Below are positions 7,608 to 14,579 of a DNA stretch of 19,283 nt, piece by piece; positions within the stretch are counted from its first letter, which is position 1; each line of letters starts with the position of its first letter. The stretch spans positions 1-19,283 of the forward strand of contig JAFAFV010000089.1 of NCBI GenBank assembly GCA_023423285.1, in the 5' to 3' direction. The stretch comes from Bacteroidota bacterium (GTDB taxonomy: Bacteria > Bacteroidota > Bacteroidia > Chitinophagales > Chitinophagaceae). A model generated the notes under the pieces. That model did not search any database and was not told where the DNA came from. It saw only the letters and a list, made by a program, of their open reading frames with translations. The translations under genes were made by a program, and so were the position numbers.

Positions 7608-7624
7608 TTTCACAAATTGTGAAA
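7608..7624. promoter_or_regulatory. Perfect 17-bp palindrome, putative TetR operator
   Basis: TTTCACAA and TTGTGAAA are exact inverted copies around one central base. The palindrome begins 14 bases after the tetR stop codon and covers the expected -33 region of the promoter for the two barrel genes. A repressor bound here would block that promoter. No GC-rich stem or T-run makes it a good terminator. The size and symmetry fit a TetR-family operator. That this TetR binds it is inference from position. Confidence 0.6.
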
Positions 7625-7638
7625 TATATTTTCTTAAC

Positions 7639-8292
7639 TTATTTATCAGCATGTTCCTTAAAAGCCCATCCCAAAATTTGGTCTATCCCTTTTAGAATTG
7701 CTTTTTTACCGGCGGGTTTGCTGATATTTATTCCACAGGTCTTGCTTCCATTTGTTTTATTATGTAATATAAGGTAGTAAATAGCTGAAACAAGTATGGC
7801 GCTTATTGCCCTGAAATTGACGTTTGTTCCTTTAAAAGTTTTGTCTGACAGCTTAAAGATCTTTTCACCCCACTCTTCTCTTTTATCTACAATTTCGCGC
7901 AATGTATTATTGTATACCATTAGTTCGTACAGTACTATATTTTGCATTTGAGGAGATGTTTCAAAATAACGGAACTGGTTTTGAAGCAAATTACTCATAA
8001 AGGCATGAGATATTTCTGCCATGCTTTCCTCAGGTTTATCCGCTTCAATTTTATCCCAATAATCGTGTTGCTTTAGATAGATCGCTATTAGTTCTTCCAG
8101 GTTTTCAAAATACTGATAGAGTAGTTTTCTGTCAACACCGGCCTCTTTTGCCACCGATGTATAAGTAATCCCTTTAAAACCTTTCTCCTTAATAATCCTT
8201 CCAGCAGCATCAATAATATTTTGTTTCGTGCGTTCTTTATCCCTTATCTGACCCTTAGTTATTTTTCTTTTTCTAGTTATTTTATCCATCAT
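7639..8292 (-). CDS. TetR/AcrR family transcriptional regulator
   Basis: A 217-residue regulator. After a basic tail (about 1-18) comes the TetR DNA-binding domain: helix 1 RTKQNIIDAAGRIIKEKG (21-38), then the helix-turn-helix at about 42-61 with ITYTSVAKEAGV and recognition helix DRKLLYQYF. The rest is helical and divergent, as usual for the ligand and dimer domain, so the inducer cannot be guessed. Two adjacent ATG codons (8290 and 8287) are possible starts. It lies 34 bases downstream of copA on the same strand, probably on the same message, and 85 bases upstream of the barrel gene whose promoter carries a perfect palindrome. It most likely represses the barrel pair. Whether it also controls copA is open, since I see no full copy of the palindrome upstream of copA. 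Confidence 0.93.
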   Translation of the reverse strand: MMDKITRKRKITKGQIRDKERTKQNIIDAAGRIIKEKGFKGITYTSVAKEAGVDRKLLYQYFENLEELIAIYLKQHDYWDKIEADKPEESMAEISHAFMSNLLQNQFRYFETSPQMQNIVLYELMVYNNTLREIVDKREEWGEKIFKLSDKTFKGTNVNFRAISAILVSAIYYLILHNKTNGSKTCGINISKPAGKKAILKGIDQILGWAFKEHADK

Positions 8293-8326
8293 TGAATATT
8301 TATAGCAATTTCAAAAAAATCCTGAT

Positions 8327-10474
8327 TCACACCACCTTTTTCACCAGCAACCTGCTGCTGTTGGCAGCCAGTACCACATCGCTAAAGGCCATAACAAGCG
8401 CGCCAAACATAGGCGTTAAAAATCCCAATGCCGCCACGGGTATCGCAATAATGTTATAAGAAAAAGCCCAGAACAGATTTTCCTTAATTGTCTTATAAGT
8501 ATGCTTTCCGAGGCCAAGCGCCATCGGCAGGTTTTTAATCCCGTGATTGGTTAGCACCACATGCGCGCTTTGCATAGCAATTTGTGATGCATCGCTCATG
8601 CTGATCCCGATCGTTGCTTTTGCCAAAGCAGGCGCATCATTAATGCCATCACCAACCATAGCCGTGGGCACGGCTGCCGTTTTTTCTGCAATAATCTGCA
8701 TCTTTTGATCCGGCGTTTTTTCAGCGATCACTTCATCTATCCCTAATTGTTTTGCAATTTGTTCTGCCTTTGCCTGCCTGTCACCGCTTAGTAAAATGGT
8801 TTTTATGTTTTTGCTTTGAAAATAATTGATCACTTCTTTTGCTTCGGGGCGTAGTTCATCAGTCAGATCAATGGCGCCAACAAGTTTATCATTTTTCAAA
8901 ACGTAAATATTGAAGTTTTGATCTGTGGTAAGATGTGCGGCAATATCATATGAGCCTGCCCAAAATTCGTTGCCCTCATTATCCGTTGCTTTCATTCCTT
9001 TGCCTTTTATTTCTTCTATTTTTTTCCAGCGGGTTTCACTTTTGGTTTTCCATGCGGTGGCAAGGCTTACTGCCAACGGGTGATTAGAATATTTCTCCAG
9101 TGAATACACCAGCTTTTTGAAATCCTCATCAGAAAAATCATCATCAAGAATGCTGTAACCGGCTATGGAAAAGTTACCGGTGGTTAAAGTGCCTGTTTTA
9201 TCAAACACCACCTGCTCAATGTCTTTAAAATTTTCAAGGCTGGTGGCGTTGCGAAAGAGAATACCATTTCTGGCCGCACGCCCCATACCCACGGCAATGG
9301 CTGCAGGCGTTGCCAGGCCCATGGCGCAGGGGCAGGCAATAACGAGCACAGCGATCGAGCGCATCAATGCCGGTGTGAAATCTTTTAATACAACCCAGTT
9401 TACAATAAGCGTCATCAAAGCAATACCTAAAACCAGTGGAATGAATATGGCGCTGATCTTATCCGCCATTTTTTGTACCGGTGGTTTTTCGCCCTGTGCT
9501 TCTTTTACCATGTTGATAATGCCTGAAAGCACCGTATCGTTACCTACAGCGGTTACCTGCGCTTTTGCCGTACCGTCTATAATCATGCTGCCGCCGATCA
9601 GTTGTTCTTTAGAGCCTTTAACCACCGGCACACTTTCGCCGGTGATGATCGCTTCACTCACGTTTACATCGCCCCACAAAATTTTACAGTCCGCAGGCAC
9701 CTGCTCCCCACTTTTGATCAGTATCAGATCTCCCGTACGCAGGTCTTTATTTTCAACAGGGAAAATATGTTCTTCATGATTGGCATCGTAGGTGATCATG
9801 TTAGCCATCACTACCTGCGATCTGACTAGTTTCTTTAATTGTTTTTGAGTAGAATTAACAGCCAGCTCTTCAATATAATTACCCAAAAATACAAGCGTGA
9901 TGACCGCTGCGGCTGTTTCATAAAAAATATAATCAGGCTGTTGCGTGAACGTGCCGTACAGGCTGTAAACAAATGCTGCAGATGCGCCAATGCTGATGAG
10001 CACATCCATATTAGGCATACCATTTCGAATGCTGCGGATGGCGCTTGCGCCAAAATGCAGCATACCAACCACATATACCGGCAGGCATATGGCTAACTGC
10101 ACCCAGGGTTGCATCAGCCAGCTATCATGCAAAGCCGGGATCATGTGCAGCATCAGCAGCGCGGTAAACGGCAGGCAAAACCAAAACTTTTGCATCGTGG
10201 TTTTTAAAAAGCCTGCCCCTGTGGCCGTGGAGTTGCTATGCACATGGCCGGGTACTCCATTGCCTGGCACTACCTTATACCCCATGCGTGTAACACCGTC
10301 AACCATTTTTTGCAATGCGCTATTATCGTGCAAAATAAAGCTGACGTCGCCGGTGGCAAAATTTACCTTCACATCCTGCCCGCCCTGTTTTTTGAGGTAG
10401 CTATTAACAGTAAGGGCGCAGGTGGCACAATCCATGCCTTCCACATTCCAATGTATTTTTTCCTGTTGGTTCAT
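8327..10474 (-). CDS. copA: Copper-exporting P1B-type ATPase
   Basis: A 715-residue P-type ATPase that pumps monovalent copper out of the cytoplasm. It has one N-terminal heavy-metal-binding domain (residues about 6-70) with the metal site CATC (16-19), followed by a His/Gly linker. Catalytic signatures are the actuator TGES (278-281), transmembrane metal motif CPC (381-383), phosphorylation site DKTGT (425-429), the HP dipeptide (465-466) and hinge GDGIND (608-613). Predicted helices number eight. YN (673-674) and Met695/Ser698 in the last two helices fit the copper (P1B-1) class, although the last motif reads MAFSD rather than the usual MxxSS. The start is ATG at 10472-10474 behind a perfect -7 box. 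tetR follows after 34 bases. No copper chaperone or CueR/CsoR regulator is present in the window. Confidence 0.95.
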   Translation of the reverse strand: MNQQEKIHWNVEGMDCATCALTVNSYLKKQGGQDVKVNFATGDVSFILHDNSALQKMVDGVTRMGYKVVPGNGVPGHVHSNSTATGAGFLKTTMQKFWFCLPFTALLMLHMIPALHDSWLMQPWVQLAICLPVYVVGMLHFGASAIRSIRNGMPNMDVLISIGASAAFVYSLYGTFTQQPDYIFYETAAAVITLVFLGNYIEELAVNSTQKQLKKLVRSQVVMANMITYDANHEEHIFPVENKDLRTGDLILIKSGEQVPADCKILWGDVNVSEAIITGESVPVVKGSKEQLIGGSMIIDGTAKAQVTAVGNDTVLSGIINMVKEAQGEKPPVQKMADKISAIFIPLVLGIALMTLIVNWVVLKDFTPALMRSIAVLVIACPCAMGLATPAAIAVGMGRAARNGILFRNATSLENFKDIEQVVFDKTGTLTTGNFSIAGYSILDDDFSDEDFKKLVYSLEKYSNHPLAVSLATAWKTKSETRWKKIEEIKGKGMKATDNEGNEFWAGSYDIAAHLTTDQNFNIYVLKNDKLVGAIDLTDELRPEAKEVINYFQSKNIKTILLSGDRQAKAEQIAKQLGIDEVIAEKTPDQKMQIIAEKTAAVPTAMVGDGINDAPALAKATIGISMSDASQIAMQSAHVVLTNHGIKNLPMALGLGKHTYKTIKENLFWAFSYNIIAIPVAALGFLTPMFGALVMAFSDVVLAANSSRLLVKKVV

Positions 10475-10493
10475 TTCTTTGTTATTCTAACAG

Positions 10494-10501
10494 CAAAGGT
10501 A
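10494..10501 (-). promoter_or_regulatory. -7 promoter element for copA
   Basis: The minus strand reads TACCTTTG, a full match to TAnnTTTG, ending 19 bases before the copA ATG (leader about 16 bases). No clear -33 box or metalloregulator dyad is visible around it. Confidence 0.6.
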
Positions 10502-10589
10502 TTTTTTAGTTGACAAGGGTTATACTATGCGGCTAAGTATTATTAAAACGATGTTGCAATAAACGTGATTATTAATTCAACAATATTGC

Positions 10590-10616
10590 AAAAACGGCCG
10601 GAATTGCTTCCGGCCG
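10590..10616 (-). terminator. Strong rho-independent terminator after the lipoprotein gene
   Basis: CGGCCGGAA (10595-10603) pairs perfectly with TTCCGGCCG (10608-10616) around a 4-base loop. On the minus strand the stem is followed by TTTTT (10590-10594). It lies about 50 bases after the stop of the lipoprotein gene and closes the minus-strand PKD-CHAT-lipoprotein run. Between it and copA (10475-10589) I see only the copA promoter box. Confidence 0.88.
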
Positions 10617-10666
10617 CTGGCATTCATGTGGTTAGCTGTATTGAAGGATAGGGAGAAACAGATGTC

Positions 10667-11740
10667 TTATTTAGTGTTCATTTGATTGATAAGGCTTAAC
10701 AGTTGCGCTTCAGAAACTTCTGTGAAGTTGAAAGTATAAGCCACATAGTTTTTACCTGGGTCGGGAGAACCAATGGTTACATCCCTCATTTCTGCGTAAA
10801 ACTTTCCATTCTTTGTTGTAATGGCTAAAAACGTTCCCTCCTGGCCTATCGGCATTGAGTTTTGATAGCTCAGCAACCCTTCTTTACCGGCAACCGGGTT
10901 AAAGATCACGTTGTATAATTTTACCAGCGTGTTGGTGCCTTTTGTTTTGAAGAAGAGCATGCTGGGTTCTTGGCCCATATAATTGGAATTTGTGGTATTG
11001 AACAGATTTCCAAAATAACCAAGTACTGTTGTTTTCGGACGCGGGTCATTGTATAAAGCGTCCACGTTGCGCCACTGGCCTAATGAATCAAGATCGAAAT
11101 AACTTGTTGTTGGCGTTACACTACCAAATTGACCCGACAACAGCGACCAATCAATACCTTTAGGCACTCGTACGGTTGTGGTAATGCTCACCATTTGGTT
11201 TTCATGATTATGCCCGCTACTTGTTTGGCTTATGGCTGAGTCGCCGTCCCAGATCGGAGCTTCGCGCCTTTGTGCGCCGGGCGCCAGACCTACTGCCAGT
11301 GCTACGTTTACGGCTTTACCCGCTGCTTCGTTGTTCAGCTGTAGTTCATTACCATTTTGATTGGCGCGAACCACTATTTCACCAAAAGATTCAAGCATTT
11401 GCCCGTCGCTGGTAATGGTTGGGCGGTCGCCCAATATCATGTTGCTTGGCTTTAAAATATCCAGCGCTGAAACCTGTACATTGCCTGTAACTATGGTGTT
11501 GCCTCTTTTAAAAGCATTAGCAGGAAAAGTAATTTTGGTGCCGCTTGTTAGTGTAATGGAACCGCCTGCAGAAGCATCTACGGTGAAGGATTCGTACTTA
11601 GGTTTGTTCTTGTCAAAAAACTCCTGAATCTTTCTCAGGTCAGCATTGTTGTTGTCAGGAACATTTACGTCACTTTTTTTACAGGAAACAATGGTTAAAA
11701 TTGCCATTGCTATAACTGCGATCAGATTAAACTTTTTCAT
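10667..11740 (-). CDS. Exported lipoprotein of unknown function
   Basis: I start this gene at the ATG 11738-11740 because it gives an exact lipoprotein signal: MKKFNLIAVIAMAIL followed by the lipobox IVSC with Cys20. The open frame extends to 11788, but that would bury the signal. The mature part has a conserved-looking beta domain (about 45-150) with GSITLTSGTKITFPANAF, then GNVQVSALDILKPSNMI and LESFGEIVVRANQNG. Comparable exported Bacteroidota proteins carry such a ZU5-like or carboxypeptidase-regulatory-like fold. The remainder is beta-rich with a His-containing GHNHEN near 180. Length is 357 residues. It lies 175 bases downstream of the CHAT gene on the same strand and directly before a terminator, so it may be the last gene of that run or have a weak promoter of its own. 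Function unknown. Confidence 0.82.
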   Translation of the reverse strand: MKKFNLIAVIAMAILTIVSCKKSDVNVPDNNNADLRKIQEFFDKNKPKYESFTVDASAGGSITLTSGTKITFPANAFKRGNTIVTGNVQVSALDILKPSNMILGDRPTITSDGQMLESFGEIVVRANQNGNELQLNNEAAGKAVNVALAVGLAPGAQRREAPIWDGDSAISQTSSGHNHENQMVSITTTVRVPKGIDWSLLSGQFGSVTPTTSYFDLDSLGQWRNVDALYNDPRPKTTVLGYFGNLFNTTNSNYMGQEPSMLFFKTKGTNTLVKLYNVIFNPVAGKEGLLSYQNSMPIGQEGTFLAITTKNGKFYAEMRDVTIGSPDPGKNYVAYTFNFTEVSEAQLLSLINQMNTK

Positions 11741-11915
11741 TGTAGTAATTTTTATGGATTTAAATAATTGTGTTTGCAGGTATATCAATGGCTGGAAATA
11801 ATTGTTACCCCCGTTTCAGATTTTTTTGAAAAATTTTTTATGGTAGAAGCGGGACACACAGTTACACGGTCAGTAAAAACTCACAACCGGATTTAATAAA
11901 TAATGTAAAAGAGGT

Positions 11916-14504
11916 TTACCGTTGCCTGAGCCACTTTTGAAAAAGACAGGCCACAAGAATAAGCAGAAGTGCAACAACCAAAATCCACCAGTGGTTTTCA
12001 GATGCAGGTTCAATGCTTTTATCTATCCCCTGAAAAGTAAAGGCTGCCCACAGCCAGGGGTTTTTAGATGCAACAGATGGGTTTGTGGCAATATACTCCT
12101 GCCGGGCTTGCTGCAAAGCTTTGGCAGGTTGTTTTATAATCTTAAGATGTTTGTAAAACAGCCTGATGATCTCTGAAGCGGCTTTATCATCTACCGGCCA
12201 GCGTGTGGCAATCACGCCATCAACCCCTTTGCTGATGAATGCGCGTCCCAGGCTTTCCATTCCTTCGCCCTGCTGCAGTTGGCCGCTGCCTGTTTCGCAG
12301 GCGGCAAGCACTACCAGCGGGCAATTGACCGTAGTGTATTGCAACTGTCCCAGATATAATTTTTCTTTCAGCAGTAAAAAATTATTACGCAAAGTATCGC
12401 CGGCCACAGCGTGCGATGCAAAGTGAATGATATGGCCGGATTGCAGCGAGCGGATAAAAGTTTCGGTGGTTGCAGCAGCCGCGTTGAATACTTTTGTTTT
12501 GAATTTACTGCTTAAAAATTGTTGCTCATTTTCAGATTCCGGTAAAGGGCTGAAACCTAAATGCGACTGTGGTAATGTATAAATGCTGATGGCAAGTTTC
12601 TTGTGATCTGATTCAGAATGATGAATTTGCTGCAAAAATGAAAAACTGTAAGTAACCGCGCTTTTTTCTCCCAGGTATTGTGGCGCACTGTTTGAAATGC
12701 TTAGGGCCTCAAAAGGCAAAGCATGTAATGGGCCATCAGCCGAAACATACAAATCATAAATGCCGGCTTTATACCAGGGAACCCATTTATGCAACAGTGT
12801 ATTAGACTGTTGATGAAATTGCCCCGGATCATTATTAAAAGCTTCCGGCCCCTGGTGAAAATACCGGTTCACAAAAGATGTCAGTTGTTTTTCGCTTTCT
12901 GCTACCGCTGTGTCTAAAAATTGATGGTATTGATTGCCGGTGATTCCTACGCCATACACATAGGTTTCGCCCCAGTAATAGCTGAGCAATGCTGATCGTT
13001 TGCCTTGTTCTTTTACCCAATTTTCAAAATGGCTATAGTCAGGTACGTTCAATATTTTTGCATAAGCGTTCTCCTGCAGATTCAGGTCAAACTCCAGCGC
13101 GGCAATTTTTTCTTTTAGCCTGTATCTTGTCTGCTCCTCATTTGTTTCAGCAAGATTGAGGTAAAGGCTTTTCAATTCATCAGTAAGCGCCTTAGTTTTT
13201 ATCAAAGTAGAATCTGTAACCCACCCTCTCGACCGTTCCTGTTCACCCAGCAATTGCCTTGCTTTAGAAAGTTCTGCAAGCCACATAGCTTTTAATAAAT
13301 TGTGGTTGTCCTGCTTCTGTTCAAACAACTGGTGATGCAGTGCAATAGCCACTTCTGAATATTTTTTATTGGTGTAAGCTGCAGTACGGCTGTTTAAAGA
13401 AGATGGCAGATATTGCTGGGTGTAATAATCGTTGAGTACGGCTTTTTCATACCACAAAGCAGCAGAATCAGGATTGCTGTTGATAAACGCTGTGGCGATG
13501 CCAAAAAGAGCGGTGGTTACTTTAAAGTCGGGGTAAAGCCCCCGCTCGTTAAGATTAAAAAATTCCAAAGCCGTTTGATGCCAGCGCTTACTGTTTTCGG
13601 TGTTGCCTGCCATCAGGTAGGCATTGCCGGTTTCAATTGCTATTTCTACTTTCTCAGCAATCTTTTGCTGCGGCGCCATCTGCCAGGCCTCAGCTAAATA
13701 CTTCAGCGCCTGCTGATGTGCTTTCAGGTGGTTTAAAATTCTGGCCTTATCAAGATAAGTAATGACAATGGCATCTATGTTGGCATCAAAAAAACTTTGT
13801 GCTGCCTGAATGGCTTTGTTGTTCCATACAATGGCATGATCTAATTGTGCTGTTTCTAAAAACGCTTCGGCTTTAAGATTAAAAAGGTTTAGTATCTGCG
13901 GGTGCGAAGCAGACGTATGGTGTAAACCCATATCAATATAATGTTGAACAGAATCGAATAACTGCGCGTGAAAATAAGTGGTGGCCAGGTTGCCGTAAAG
14001 CCCGGGAAGTAGATCATGGAGATGCTTTTTGCCGGCAGATTGTATAGCCTGCTGTTGTATGAACAAGGCTTTAGAAAAATCGCCCATTCTCGTATAGTTA
14101 TTTCCCAGCGGCTTTGCGACATATTCTTCAAAAAGCATTTCAGAAGCTAATAAACTGTCGTACTGATTGGCTTCATAAAACAGGTAAGCTTTTTCATACC
14201 ATTTTATGGAGGATGGAATTTGACGTTTTTGCAAAAAATGATACGCGATGTTAACAAGCAGGTTGTAATAACTTAATTTTTCATCAGCGGTTTTGGGTGT
14301 ATGGCCTATGGTATTGATTAATGAATCATCGCCGTTAATAATCACATCTGGATGCGCATCCACATAATCAAACAAGTGATCTATATAAGCAACAAGGGTG
14401 TCCTGATGATGTTTGGTTTTAGTTTCCTGTACAGGTGTATTAGCCAGCAACACTGGGATCAACATAAATAAAAAAAGAATTACCCGCGGAATGCATTTTT
14501 TCAT
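11916..14504 (-). CDS. Secreted, C-terminally anchored TPR-CHAT protease
   Basis: I start this protein at ATG 14502-14504, giving 862 residues; the frame is also open from an ATG at 14573. The chosen start yields a Sec signal or anchor (MKKCIPRVILFLFMLIPVLL). Helical repeats of TPR type cover about 75-430 (for example SIKWYEKAYLFYEA, HAIVWNNKAIQAAQ, SAALWYEKAVL), followed by a charged helical linker (about 440-490). The CHAT domain, a caspase/separase-clan cysteine peptidase, occupies about 510-827. Its dyad looks intact: His698 in HFASHA and Cys736 in LAACETG, followed by GEGMESLGRAFISKG and ATRWPVDD. A membrane helix at about 838-855 (WWILVVALLLILVACLF) and a basic end (KWLRQR) finish the protein, so the peptidase should face the periplasm. 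It is 75 bases downstream of the PKD-barrel gene and probably co-transcribed. The substrate is unknown; the TPR anti-sigma-like protein at 17284-18012 is a candidate. Confidence 0.92.
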   Translation of the reverse strand: MKKCIPRVILFLFMLIPVLLANTPVQETKTKHHQDTLVAYIDHLFDYVDAHPDVIINGDDSLINTIGHTPKTADEKLSYYNLLVNIAYHFLQKRQIPSSIKWYEKAYLFYEANQYDSLLASEMLFEEYVAKPLGNNYTRMGDFSKALFIQQQAIQSAGKKHLHDLLPGLYGNLATTYFHAQLFDSVQHYIDMGLHHTSASHPQILNLFNLKAEAFLETAQLDHAIVWNNKAIQAAQSFFDANIDAIVITYLDKARILNHLKAHQQALKYLAEAWQMAPQQKIAEKVEIAIETGNAYLMAGNTENSKRWHQTALEFFNLNERGLYPDFKVTTALFGIATAFINSNPDSAALWYEKAVLNDYYTQQYLPSSLNSRTAAYTNKKYSEVAIALHHQLFEQKQDNHNLLKAMWLAELSKARQLLGEQERSRGWVTDSTLIKTKALTDELKSLYLNLAETNEEQTRYRLKEKIAALEFDLNLQENAYAKILNVPDYSHFENWVKEQGKRSALLSYYWGETYVYGVGITGNQYHQFLDTAVAESEKQLTSFVNRYFHQGPEAFNNDPGQFHQQSNTLLHKWVPWYKAGIYDLYVSADGPLHALPFEALSISNSAPQYLGEKSAVTYSFSFLQQIHHSESDHKKLAISIYTLPQSHLGFSPLPESENEQQFLSSKFKTKVFNAAAATTETFIRSLQSGHIIHFASHAVAGDTLRNNFLLLKEKLYLGQLQYTTVNCPLVVLAACETGSGQLQQGEGMESLGRAFISKGVDGVIATRWPVDDKAASEIIRLFYKHLKIIKQPAKALQQARQEYIATNPSVASKNPWLWAAFTFQGIDKSIEPASENHWWILVVALLLILVACLFQKWLRQR

Positions 14505-14579
14505 AACAGCCTTACCGTTTAGCCGATGAAATGAACATCTTCCTTGCTGGCAATGACTGTGTTTTTTAACCATGTATTT

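Noticed and set aside
7554..7652. N-terminal extension of the barrel protein from ATG 7652
   Set aside because: It would overlap the end of tetR, the palindrome and the -7 box, and would bury a standard signal peptide.
9165..9779. A 204-codon open frame on the plus strand, opposite copA
   Set aside because: Antisense shadow of the CopA core; low-complexity composition with no family features.
10595..10616. CGGCCGGAA/TTCCGGCCG dyad as a regulator operator
   Set aside because: A GC-rich stem with a 4-base loop and a T-run right after the lipoprotein gene fits a terminator better.
11741..11788. N-terminal extension of the lipoprotein from ATG 11788
   Set aside because: The lipoprotein signal must be N-terminal; starting at 11740 puts Cys20 in the correct place.
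11815..11850. A/T-rich dyad (T-run, GAAAAA, T-run) between the CHAT and lipoprotein genes
   Set aside because: It has no GC pairs in the stem and is simple sequence, so I do not call it a terminator.
14505..14573. ATG 14573 as the start of the TPR-CHAT protein
   Set aside because: It adds 23 polar, basic residues in front of the signal sequence. The possibility is noted because it lies only 6 bases after the PKD stop codon.
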